NCBI RefSeq assembly: GCF_001945395.1
Contig: NZ_MSXV01000024.1
Coordinates: 1-43,772 of the forward strand
From: Pseudomonas sp. PA15(2017)
Lineage (GTDB): Bacteria > Pseudomonadota > Gammaproteobacteria > Pseudomonadales > Pseudomonadaceae
Reading direction: 5' to 3'
DNA length: 43,772 bases
Notes under the pieces: model-generated
Database searches by the model: none
What the model saw: the letters and a program-made list of their open reading frames with translations, nothing else
Told to the model about the DNA's origin: nothing
Shown here: piece by piece, positions 25,266 through 32,538 of the stretch
Layout: every line of letters begins with the position of its first letter
How positions within the stretch are numbered: the stretch's first letter is position 1
Made by a program: the position numbers and the translations under genes

Positions 25266-26185
25266 CGCGATGGGCCCTTGCCCAGCCCTTCGGCCAGGTG
25301 GTCGATCAGCACCCGCAGTTTGGGCGGCAGGTGGCGGGTGGGATGATAGAGAATCCACGCGGTGCCCTGGTACGAGCCGGTGTAGCGCCACTGCGGCAGC
25401 ACCCGTACCAGCTCACCGCTGGCCAGCGCCGCGGCGGCGGTGAAGTGCGGCAGGCAGGTGATGCCCAGGTGGCCGAGCGCGGCATTCAGGCGTACCTCGC
25501 TGTGGTTGCTGGCGAAGCGGCCGCCCACCGTCACCACGCATTGCTCCGGTCCATTGCTGAAGTGCCAGCGGTGATCGTCCGGCGTTTCGTCCAGATACAG
25601 GCAGACATGGCGCACCAGTTCGCTCGGATGCTGCGGCGTGCCTTGGCGCTGCAGATAGGTGGGACTTGCACACAGCAACTGTTGGACATTGCACAGCGGC
25701 CGACCCGCGAGAGCCGTTGGCGGCTGGTCGGTGATGCTCACCAGCAGGTCGAACTGCTCGCTGATCAGGTCCGGGCTGCGGTCGCTGAGGTTGAGGCTGA
25801 CGTCCACTTCCGGATAGCGCTGCAGAAAGTCCTGAATCAGCGGCATGACCAGGAAGCGCCCGAAGGCCTTTGGCACGCTCAGGCGCACCCGGCCGCGCGG
25901 TTGGCTCATCAGCCGCTCACCTACATCCAGGGCAGCCTGGGCGGCATCGAGCATGTCCTTGCAGCGCTCGAATACTTCACTGCCGGCTTCGCTCAGGCGC
26001 AGGCGCCGTGTGGTGCGCTCGAGCAGACGAACGCCGAGGGTCTGCTCGAGATGGGCGATCTGCCGGCTCACCGCCGACGCCGTGCTGCCCTGCTGGCGGG
26101 CCGCGGCCGAGAAACTACCGGCCTCGACCACGCGCACGAAGATGGCCAGATAGGGGAGCAGCTGGGGGGTAAGATTCGTGCGCAT
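25262..26185 (-). CDS. LysR-family transcriptional regulator
   Basis: A 307-aa LTTR with the N-terminal winged HTH (about 8-65: AIFVRVVEAGSFSAAARQQGSTASAVSRQIAHLEQ in segments) and a substrate-binding domain from about 95 (GRVRLSVPKAFGRFLVMPLI). It is most like the DNA-binding group that includes AaeR/CrgA-type regulators. It diverges from the EamA transporter gene across 90 nt, the usual arrangement for a regulator and its target, and is coupled to the hypothetical gene downstream. The effector is unknown. Confidence 0.92.
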   Translation of the reverse strand: MRTNLTPQLLPYLAIFVRVVEAGSFSAAARQQGSTASAVSRQIAHLEQTLGVRLLERTTRRLRLSEAGSEVFERCKDMLDAAQAALDVGERLMSQPRGRVRLSVPKAFGRFLVMPLIQDFLQRYPEVDVSLNLSDRSPDLISEQFDLLVSITDQPPTALAGRPLCNVQQLLCASPTYLQRQGTPQHPSELVRHVCLYLDETPDDHRWHFSNGPEQCVVTVGGRFASNHSEVRLNAALGHLGITCLPHFTAAAALASGELVRVLPQWRYTGSYQGTAWILYHPTRHLPPKLRVLIDHLAEGLGKGPSR

Positions 26186-26275
26186 GAGGAACAGGTGTTG
26201 TTCAAAGTTAGTGGATTATCACGATCAGGGACGCAATGGACAATGCGCTCCTCACCAATTTCAGGAAGTATCCCC

Positions 26276-27157
26276 ATGTCCACCCTGGTTAGCCGTTCCC
26301 CTTCGCGCCTGCTGCAGGCCAGTGATGTGCTCCTGTTGCTGGTCGCTATGGTTTGGGGCACCAGCTACGGTGTGGCCAAGGAGGCGCTGGTGTTCTACCC
26401 GGTGCTGGGCTTTCTCGCCGTGCGCTTCTGTCTGACCTTCCTGGTCCTGCTGCCACAGCTACGCGGCGAGGGGCGCCAGGCCTGGGCTCCCGGCATCCCG
26501 CTGGGTGGCGTGATGCTGGCGATCTTCCTGTGCGAAACCTACGGCGTGCTGCACACCTCGGCGAGCAATGCCGCCTTCCTGATCAGCCTGTGCGTGGTGA
26601 TCACGCCGTTCGTGGAATGGCTGATGCTCGATCGCCGTCCCGACTCGCGGCTGCTGCCGGCCGTCGCGCTGTCGCTGTTCGGCACCTGGCTGCTCAGCGG
26701 TGGCGTCGACCTGCAGTTCAACCTGGGCGACGGCCTGATGCTGCTGGCGGCGCTGCTGCGCGCCGTGCTGGTGTGCCTGACCGGCCGGTTGACCGCACAC
26801 ACCCAGGTGCCGGCCCTGGCGCTGACCGCGGTACAGACCGGGGTGATCGGTTTCGGCTGCCTGCTGCTCGGGGTGATCGTCCTGCCAGGCGGTTTGCCTG
26901 CCTTGCCGGTGGAGCCAGCGTTCTGGGTCGGCACCCTGTACCTGGTGCTGTTCGCCACGCTGTTCGCGTTTTTCGTGCAGAACTACGCGCTGCGTCGCAG
27001 CAGCCCGACCCGGGTGTCGCTGTTGATGGGCAGCGAGCCGCTGTTCGGCGCGCTGTTCGCGGTGCTGTGGCTCAGCGAGCAGTTGAGCGTGCAGGCGTGG
27101 ATCGGCGGCTTTCTGATCGTCGCGGCGACGCTGTGGACGAGCCTGCTCAGGCGTTGA
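26276..27157 (+). CDS. EamA/DMT-family exporter
   Basis: A 293-aa inner-membrane protein with ten hydrophobic helices arranged as two EamA repeats (VWGTSYGVAKEALVFYPVLGFLAVRF in the first; LLMGSEPLFGALFAVLWLSEQL in the second). The family moves metabolites, amino acids or drugs. ATG 26276 has AGGAAG upstream and begins just before helix 1; the frame is open far upstream but that part is antisense to the LysR gene. Regulation by the divergent LysR protein is likely. Confidence 0.9.
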   Translation: MSTLVSRSPSRLLQASDVLLLLVAMVWGTSYGVAKEALVFYPVLGFLAVRFCLTFLVLLPQLRGEGRQAWAPGIPLGGVMLAIFLCETYGVLHTSASNAAFLISLCVVITPFVEWLMLDRRPDSRLLPAVALSLFGTWLLSGGVDLQFNLGDGLMLLAALLRAVLVCLTGRLTAHTQVPALALTAVQTGVIGFGCLLLGVIVLPGGLPALPVEPAFWVGTLYLVLFATLFAFFVQNYALRRSSPTRVSLLMGSEPLFGALFAVLWLSEQLSVQAWIGGFLIVAATLWTSLLRR

Positions 27158-27193
27158 GGGCCCTGGCGCATAGGCGGACATCGGCGGTAAAAC

Positions 27194-27245
27194 GTGGGAG
27201 ACCTGTCCAGGCCCAGGATTTTTCGCGCGCATGGCGCGCTCCCAC
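27194..27245. repeat. REP-like hairpin after the DMT gene
   Basis: GTGGGAG (27194-27200) and CTCCCAC (27239-27245) close a hairpin with an inner GCGCGCATGGCGCGC part. The preceding GGCGGACATCGGCGG resembles the MITE interior. It is a diverged copy of the family at 3943-3993. Confidence 0.6.
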
Positions 27246-27302
27246 AGTTAACTGTAATTGCCGGTTTCGTAACCCGGGACGATGGCAAGGGCTTGCACAA
27301 AT

Positions 27303-27333
27303 CCCGGGTATCGCTGCGCTCGACCCGGCCTAC
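27303..27333 (-). repeat. Single GTAG-type REP
   Basis: On the minus strand it reads GTAGGCCGGGTCGAGCGC then AGCGATACCCGGG: a GTAG foot and imperfect hairpin of the same class as the pair at 10511-10588. Its end lies three bases inside the downstream side of the cupin gene stop. Confidence 0.65.
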
Positions 27334-27647
27334 GGGTTGTTGGGGTGCAAATGAATTGCCAGCCATAGCGCGCCTTCGCTGGTGCGCTCGACTCGATGGG
27401 GCGTGCCGGCGGGCAGGAACAGATGGTCGCCCGCGGTCAGCTCGACCGCTTCACCTGCCACCGTCATGCTTGCCTCGCCGCGGGCCAGCAGTACCCACTC
27501 ATCCTGTTCCTGCACGTAGTCCACCGACTCGATCCGTGACGAGCTGAGAATCCGTTCGATCTGCAGGTTGCGGAGGCTGAGCAGGGTGTCGAAGCGTTCG
27601 CCCTCGGCAGGCGGCAGGCTGTCATGAAAGAGGTTGGCGATGGGCAT
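27330..27647 (-). CDS. Small cupin-domain protein
   Basis: A 105-aa single-domain cupin, intact from DEWVLLARGEASM to LTAGDHLFLPAGTPHRV. Motif 1 lacks the usual two metal-binding histidines (positions near 50 are DEW), while H84 of motif 2 and a terminal HLH (99-101) are present, so metal binding is uncertain. It is the last gene of the DUF2868 operon, 15 nt after the 90-aa gene. The stop lies next to a REP. No substrate can be proposed. Confidence 0.82.
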   Translation of the reverse strand: MPIANLFHDSLPPAEGERFDTLLSLRNLQIERILSSSRIESVDYVQEQDEWVLLARGEASMTVAGEAVELTAGDHLFLPAGTPHRVERTSEGALWLAIHLHPNNP

Positions 27648-27662
27648 CGGACGGGCTCGTGT

Positions 27663-27935
27663 TCAGCGGCGGCCGGGTTTGGGCACGCCGGCGACCAGCA
27701 GATGGTGGTGATCACGGCAGTAGAGTTCTTCGTACCAGCCGTAATGGGGATCGTTGCAATAGCCGTGCTGCAGGCAGGCCGGCAGATGCGCGAGGTCGCT
27801 CTTGAAATCATCGCGCAGGGCGGCGAACAGCGAGTCGGGCTGCGGCCAGCCAGCGCGATGCGGCGCCTGGCCGAGGCGGTTGCCGCTGCTCAATTCGCGG
27901 GCCAGCACCGCGGCCAGCTCGGCGCACAGGGTCAT
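27663..27935 (-). CDS. Hypothetical 90-aa Cys/His-rich protein
   Basis: Not recognised by name. A small soluble protein whose C-terminal half contains LQHGYCNDPHYGWYEELYC and RDHHHLLVAG, giving two cysteines and several histidines that could bind metal. ATG 27935 forms ATGA with the GTPase stop, which fixes the start and implies coupling. The VPKPGRR end recurs, in my memory, in small Pseudomonas proteins of unknown function. Confidence 0.68.
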   Translation of the reverse strand: MTLCAELAAVLARELSSGNRLGQAPHRAGWPQPDSLFAALRDDFKSDLAHLPACLQHGYCNDPHYGWYEELYCRDHHHLLVAGVPKPGRR

Positions 27936-29350
27936 GACGCGCTCGGCACCGAGCCGATCTCCCGAGCCAGGCGTTCGACCTGTTCCTGGCGCTCGGCCTG
28001 ATCGACCCGGGCGCCTGGGTTCAGCGACGACCACTCCGGCCGTGCGCGGGCGACGCGCAGGGCACCGGGTAGCTTGCCTTCGCGCCATTGGCTGTCCTGC
28101 AGGGTGCCCAGGCGCACCGCTTCGACGGCCGCGTGGCCGCGTTGATCCAGCGCGGCCAGCAGGTGCTCCTGGCGCAGGGCGAGCAGGCGCAGCACGGCGT
28201 CGTCGACGGTCAGCTCGCGTTGGCCCTGGAGCTTGCCCTTGAGACGCGAGCCGTAGTTGCGCAGGGTCTGCGCGCCACCGCCGAGCAGCGCGCCGGCCAG
28301 GGCAGCGGTGCCCAGGGTCAGGCCGCCGACCAGCAGATCGACACCAGCGCCGGCCGCTGCACCCGCCGCGGCGCCGCCACCCAGGCGGATGCCCAGCTGC
28401 CTGATGGTTTCCGGGTTGAACAGATCCTCGCCCCAGCGGCCGTCCAGCAAGGGCAGGTCATCGGCGCGGGCGTCCTCGCGGCGAAAGGCGTACAGGCGCA
28501 GCAGGGCTTCCACGCAGCGCTGTTCACGCTGGCGCACCTGAGCGCGCAGCTCCTCGATGGCGCTCTTGGCCAGCTCCGGCTGGTTGGCGACGCTGCGCCG
28601 GCAGGCGGCGCAGTCGACCAGCAGCTCGGCGATCAGGCGCTTGGCGCTGCGGTGGCGGGCCACGCGCTGGGCTTCATGATCGTCGATCAGCCGTTGCAGT
28701 TGCGGGCGCGATTTTTCGTGCATCAGCGCCAGGCTCTCGTACAGGCGACGTTCACCATCGAGCGGCGGCGCCACGCTGTCGAAGCGCACCAGGGCATGCA
28801 ACCCGAGGCGCGCCAGGGCCTCACGCCAGTCGTCTTCACGGTGGTTGGCGCTGGCCACGAAATTCAGCACAGGCAGCAGCGGCCGGCCACACATGGCCAG
28901 CACGTTCAGCTCGTCGCGGTACTTGGCCAGCACCGGCTCGCGGGCGTCGATCACATACAGGCCGGCGTCCGAGGCCTGCAATTGGCGCAGCACCTTGGCT
29001 TCCTGTTCGAAGCGCTGGCGCGCCTCGCTGCCTTCCATGAAGCGCGCCAGGCGCGCCGGGCCGTCGAGGCGCTCGCCGGGGCGGTCCAACTGGTCGAGGT
29101 AGTCGAGCAGGGCGATGGCATCTTCCAGGCCCGGCGTGTCGTAGAGTTCCAGCAGCGCCTCGCCGTCCACCGACAGGCGTGCACCTTCGACATGGCGGGT
29201 GGTACTGGGGCGATGGGACACTTCGCCGAAGCCGACATCACGGGTCAGGGTACGCAGCAGCGAGGTCTTGCCGACGTTGGTATGGCCGACCACGGCGAGT
29301 CGCAGGGCGGACTCAGGCGCGGAGCGAACAGTGCGCAGCAAGTCAGTCAT
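27932..29350 (-). CDS. DUF3482-domain Era/dynamin-like GTPase
   Basis: A 472-aa GTPase. G1 is GHTNVGKTSL (about 22-31), the G2 threonines are in RPSTTRHVEG and G3 is YDTPG (about 70-74). The G4 position reads NFVA rather than NKxD, so base specificity is not canonical. A DUF3482 C-terminal region follows, with a Gly/Ala-rich hydrophobic stretch (GGGAAAGAAAGAGVDLLVGG onward, about 345-385) like the membrane-inserting segments of dynamin-like or glycine-zipper proteins. The gene overlaps the DUF2868 gene by 8 nt, a pairing seen in many proteobacteria. Function is unknown; membrane remodelling or stress protection are guesses. Confidence 0.88.
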   Translation of the reverse strand: MTDLLRTVRSAPESALRLAVVGHTNVGKTSLLRTLTRDVGFGEVSHRPSTTRHVEGARLSVDGEALLELYDTPGLEDAIALLDYLDQLDRPGERLDGPARLARFMEGSEARQRFEQEAKVLRQLQASDAGLYVIDAREPVLAKYRDELNVLAMCGRPLLPVLNFVASANHREDDWREALARLGLHALVRFDSVAPPLDGERRLYESLALMHEKSRPQLQRLIDDHEAQRVARHRSAKRLIAELLVDCAACRRSVANQPELAKSAIEELRAQVRQREQRCVEALLRLYAFRREDARADDLPLLDGRWGEDLFNPETIRQLGIRLGGGAAAGAAAGAGVDLLVGGLTLGTAALAGALLGGGAQTLRNYGSRLKGKLQGQRELTVDDAVLRLLALRQEHLLAALDQRGHAAVEAVRLGTLQDSQWREGKLPGALRVARARPEWSSLNPGARVDQAERQEQVERLAREIGSVPSAS

Positions 29351-30719
29351 GGCCAGTCTCCAGCCAGGTCAGGGGCGAGCTGTCGCGATGGGCCAGTTGC
29401 AGGTCGTCCAGTGCCTTGTGCCAGTCGCCGAGGCGCTCGCTGTCGAGGGTCTCGCCCTGGGGTGGCTGCAGCAGCCAGATGCGTGTTTCGCCGGCACTGC
29501 GGGCCAGTTCGGCGAGCAGCGCCAGGCTACCGCGGTCCGGTGAACGCCGTGGGTCGCAGGCGATGGCCAGGCGCGCCGGCGGAAAGCGGGTGAGCTGGTC
29601 GAGCAACTGACGGCGTTGCTCACGGCTGTCGATGATCCCGGCGTCGGCTATCGACTTGGGCAGCGCCGGCGGCCAGGGGCGACGGTCGTCCAGTTCGATC
29701 GCCACCAGCAGCGCACCGTCGCTTGCGGCCACGCCGGCAGCCGGCTGCACCCGATGCAACTGCGTCGGTTCGGCATCGCAGATGCCTAAGCGCTCGCTGT
29801 TGGGTTGCAGGCGGTCACGCAGCAGGTCGTAGCCGGGTTGCGACAGGTCCAGGGTCAGCCTGGACGTGCCGGCTCGCCAGCGCCACAGGCACACCAGGCC
29901 CAGCAGCAGGCGCGGCAGCAGCCCGTAGATCACCAGCACGCCGATCAGCCAACCAGCCCAGGCATGGCGGGCGGCTTCCAGTGGTAATGGGCTGTCGCCG
30001 CTGGCGCGGATGGTGGCGGCATCGGGCACCGGAAAACCGAGCAGACCAGGTAATGCGCCCAGGGCCTGGGTCAGGGCGACGAAGGTGTCGCCGCCGAGCA
30101 GGGTGGTTTCCCAGACGAAGCCATAGCGGCGGGTAGAGAGCAGCGCCAGCAGCATCACCAGGGCGGTGGTCAGTGCCACCAGCCAGAGGCCGTGTACGGC
30201 CATGCCGACCAGCCAGCGATTGAGACGCTGGCGGCGTAGCAGCAGAACCAGGGCCGGGCCGGTGTGCAGTGCGCTGGCATCGCGGGCCAGCTTGTCGCTG
30301 AGCCACAGCCACAGGCGGCCAAGCACCGCGCCCTGGCCGCCGCCGAACAACAGGCCGAGCAACCAGCCAAGCAGCATCAGAATATGCAGGCCAAGCAGGC
30401 TGCCCAAGGCCCAGAACACGTTGACCGGCGTCTGCCCGTCACCCAGGGCCGCTACCGCCAGACCGGCGCCGCTGGCCAAGGCCAGCAAGCCGAGCAGCAG
30501 CAGGGCCAGGCGCGCGCCCTGCAGCCAGTGGCGCTGCGCCTGCGCCTGGCCGTCACGTTCGGCCAGGTGCAGGGCGCGGTGTTCGATGCGGGTGGCCAGG
30601 TCGCCGCCGGCTACCTGGGCACGACGGTTGGCTTCGCTGTCTTCGAGCAGGCCGGCATGTTCTTCGCGCAGGCGCACGGCCTCGCAGAGCCAGAGACGTT
30701 GCAGCTTGGGTAGGGACAC
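29343..30719 (-). CDS. DUF2868 membrane protein
   Basis: A 458-aa inner-membrane protein: cytoplasmic N-terminus, about four to six transmembrane helices between residues 60 and 290 (for example LALLLLGLLALASGAGLAVA and ILMLLGWLLGLLFGG), and a cytoplasmic C-terminal domain of about 160 aa (LLVAIELDDRRPWPP, ACDPRRSPDRGSLALLAEL). The start is GTG 30719, preceded by GGGAG that lies inside a hairpin (30725-30751). It is the first gene of a four-gene operon, with the DUF3482 GTPase overlapping its end. No biochemical role is known for the family. Confidence 0.86.
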   Translation of the reverse strand: MSLPKLQRLWLCEAVRLREEHAGLLEDSEANRRAQVAGGDLATRIEHRALHLAERDGQAQAQRHWLQGARLALLLLGLLALASGAGLAVAALGDGQTPVNVFWALGSLLGLHILMLLGWLLGLLFGGGQGAVLGRLWLWLSDKLARDASALHTGPALVLLLRRQRLNRWLVGMAVHGLWLVALTTALVMLLALLSTRRYGFVWETTLLGGDTFVALTQALGALPGLLGFPVPDAATIRASGDSPLPLEAARHAWAGWLIGVLVIYGLLPRLLLGLVCLWRWRAGTSRLTLDLSQPGYDLLRDRLQPNSERLGICDAEPTQLHRVQPAAGVAASDGALLVAIELDDRRPWPPALPKSIADAGIIDSREQRRQLLDQLTRFPPARLAIACDPRRSPDRGSLALLAELARSAGETRIWLLQPPQGETLDSERLGDWHKALDDLQLAHRDSSPLTWLETGHD

Positions 30720-30724
30720 GCGAT

Positions 30725-30751
30725 CTCCCGGTGAGTGTCAGTCTCCGGGAG
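30725..30751 (-). promoter_or_regulatory. Hairpin masking the DUF2868 ribosome-binding site
   Basis: On the minus strand CTCCCGG (30751-30745) pairs perfectly with CCGGGAG (30731-30725) over a 13-nt loop. The second arm is the Shine-Dalgarno, five bases before the GTG start at 30719. The fold would hide it from ribosomes. Confidence 0.55.
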
Positions 30752-30787
30752 CATACCCGCTGCGTGGTGAATGACAACAGCTCGCAG

Positions 30788-31894
30788 TTACCGGCTGACG
30801 GCGTCGCGCAGGCGCACGGCGATATCCGGCTGGTCGATGAACAGGCCATCGATGCCCGTGGCCAGGAAGGCGCGCAGCTCGGCGTCGATGTCGCCGCGGG
30901 TGGCCGGGTCGTTGCCCCGTTGCAGGTCGGTGGGCAGGAACTGGTTTTCGGCGCGGAAGGTGTAGGGATGAACCTTGAGGCCGGCGGCATGGGCATCGGT
31001 GACAAAACGTGTCGGCTCACCCAGGCTGCCGTCAGGTTTGCGTGGTATAACGTAACCCTTCTCCGGGCCGACGCCATTGGCATACTCGGCCACTGCCTTC
31101 AATCCAGCGGGCGTGGCCATCTGCGCGTAGGTCAGCGGGTTGCCCTGCACGATCTGATCCTGTGGCTGGCCCTTGCCGTACAGCTGCACCAGGCGCAGCG
31201 AGCTGAGCTGGCGTAGTGCCTTGAGGTTGCTCACTTCGAACGACTGGATGTACACCGGCGCCTGGGCATCGCGATAGCCGTTTCGGGCCAACGCCTCGAC
31301 CAGAGGTTTTTCCATGGCCAGCCCGAGCTGCTGGAAGTGTGCAGGGTGCTTGGTCTCGATATACAGGCCGATCTCGTGGCCCTGGCTGACCTGCAGTGCC
31401 TTCACCAGGTCGATGATTTCCTGCAGGGTCGGGATCTCGAACTGGCCATCCAGGCGCGTGTTGCCTGGGCGGATATCGGGGATGCGTTCGATGGCGCGCA
31501 GGCGTTTCAGCTCGGCGGCGGTAAAGTCCTCGCTGAACCAGCCATCGAGCTCGACCCCATCGATGCGTTGCTTGCGCTTGCGGTTGGCGAACTCCGGGTG
31601 CTTGGCCACGTCAGTGGTCAAGCCCAGCTCGTTGTCATGGCGGGCGAACAGCTGGCCGTCCTTGCTCATCACCAGGTCGGGCTCGATGTAGTCGGCGCCC
31701 TGCAGCACCGCGACCGCATAGGCGGCCAGGGTGTGCTCGGGCAGGTAACCGCTGGCACCGCGATGGGCGATGATCAGCGGCTTGCCGTCGTCGGCGCGCT
31801 TGGCGGTGGGGGCTGCCGGTTGTTCCGCGTTGGCGGTGAAGGGCAGGGCGAGCAGTGCGCTGAGCAGCAGCGCGCGGGGCTGGTGGGTCGGCAT
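30788..31894 (-). CDS. glpQ: Periplasmic glycerophosphodiester phosphodiesterase
   Basis: A 368-aa secreted enzyme that hydrolyses glycerophosphodiesters to glycerol-3-phosphate and alcohol. ATG 31894 gives a good signal peptide (ALLLSALLALPFTANA). Catalytic GDPD motifs: IAHRGASGYLPEHT, GADYIEPDLVMSKDG and ARHDN, with later ETKHP and LFIDQPDIAV near the end. PAO1 glpQ (PA0347) lies in the same area, three genes before folA. The 68-nt gap to the DUF2868 gene means they are probably separate transcripts. Confidence 0.93.
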   Translation of the reverse strand: MPTHQPRALLLSALLALPFTANAEQPAAPTAKRADDGKPLIIAHRGASGYLPEHTLAAYAVAVLQGADYIEPDLVMSKDGQLFARHDNELGLTTDVAKHPEFANRKRKQRIDGVELDGWFSEDFTAAELKRLRAIERIPDIRPGNTRLDGQFEIPTLQEIIDLVKALQVSQGHEIGLYIETKHPAHFQQLGLAMEKPLVEALARNGYRDAQAPVYIQSFEVSNLKALRQLSSLRLVQLYGKGQPQDQIVQGNPLTYAQMATPAGLKAVAEYANGVGPEKGYVIPRKPDGSLGEPTRFVTDAHAAGLKVHPYTFRAENQFLPTDLQRGNDPATRGDIDAELRAFLATGIDGLFIDQPDIAVRLRDAVSR

Positions 31895-32007
31895 GGAGAG
31901 GGCTTCCTGGCGATTTGAAGGGTTAGCCTGCACCATCAACCATGGCGCGCGCATGACAATGCAGCAAGTCATGCGACGGCAGGCGGCCCTCTGCTATGCT
32001 CGCCGCC

Positions 32008-32520
32008 ATGACGACTCGACTCCCACTCTGCCTGATCGCCGCCCTCGCCGAAAACCGCGTGATTGGCCGCGACAATCAACTGCCGTGGCACTTGCCGGCG
32101 GATCTCAAGCACTTCAAGGCCAAGACCCTCGGCAAGCCGATCATCATGGGTCGCAAGACCTGGGATTCTCTCGGCCGTCCGTTGCCGGGGCGCCTCAACC
32201 TGGTGGTCAGTCGCCAGGCAGGCCTGCAGCTCGACGGCGCGGAAGTCTTCGCCACGGTCGAGGCCGCGCATCAGCGCGCCGAAGCCTGGGCGCGCGAACA
32301 AGGTGTCGAGGAAGTGATGCTGATCGGCGGTGCCCAGCTTTATGAACAGGCGCTGCCGGGTGCCGACCGCCTGTACCTGACCCGGGTAGCGCTGCAGCCG
32401 GAGGGCGACGCCTGGTTTCCGGCCTTCGACGAGGCGCAGTGGCAGCGCGTCGAATGCGACGAGCAGGCGGCCACCGATGTGGCGCCCGCGCATCGTTTCG
32501 AAACCTGGGCACGCCGCTAG
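32008..32520 (+). CDS. folA: Dihydrofolate reductase
   Basis: A 170-aa NADPH-dependent enzyme regenerating tetrahydrofolate, needed after ThyA. Family motifs: LIAALAENRVIGRDNQLPWHLPADLKHFK (split here as IAALAENRVIGRDNQLPWHL then PADLKHFK, with acidic catalytic D31), IIMGRKTWDSLGRPLPGR, and GGAQLYEQALP. ATG 32008 is chosen; ATG 31996 in frame would add four residues (MLAA). Target of trimethoprim; no resistance change is claimed. Confidence 0.96.
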   Translation: MTTRLPLCLIAALAENRVIGRDNQLPWHLPADLKHFKAKTLGKPIIMGRKTWDSLGRPLPGRLNLVVSRQAGLQLDGAEVFATVEAAHQRAEAWAREQGVEEVMLIGGAQLYEQALPGADRLYLTRVALQPEGDAWFPAFDEAQWQRVECDEQAATDVAPAHRFETWARR

Positions 32521-32538
32521 CCCGCGACGGCGCCGCGC

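Noticed and set aside
27244..27255. 12-bp perfect palindrome ACAGTTAACTGT next to a REP
   Set aside because: Possible operator, but a single short palindrome beside a repeat has no supporting partner site.
28088..29593. 501-codon open frame antisense to the GTPase
   Set aside because: Opposite an intact GTPase with G1-G3 motifs; no independent support.
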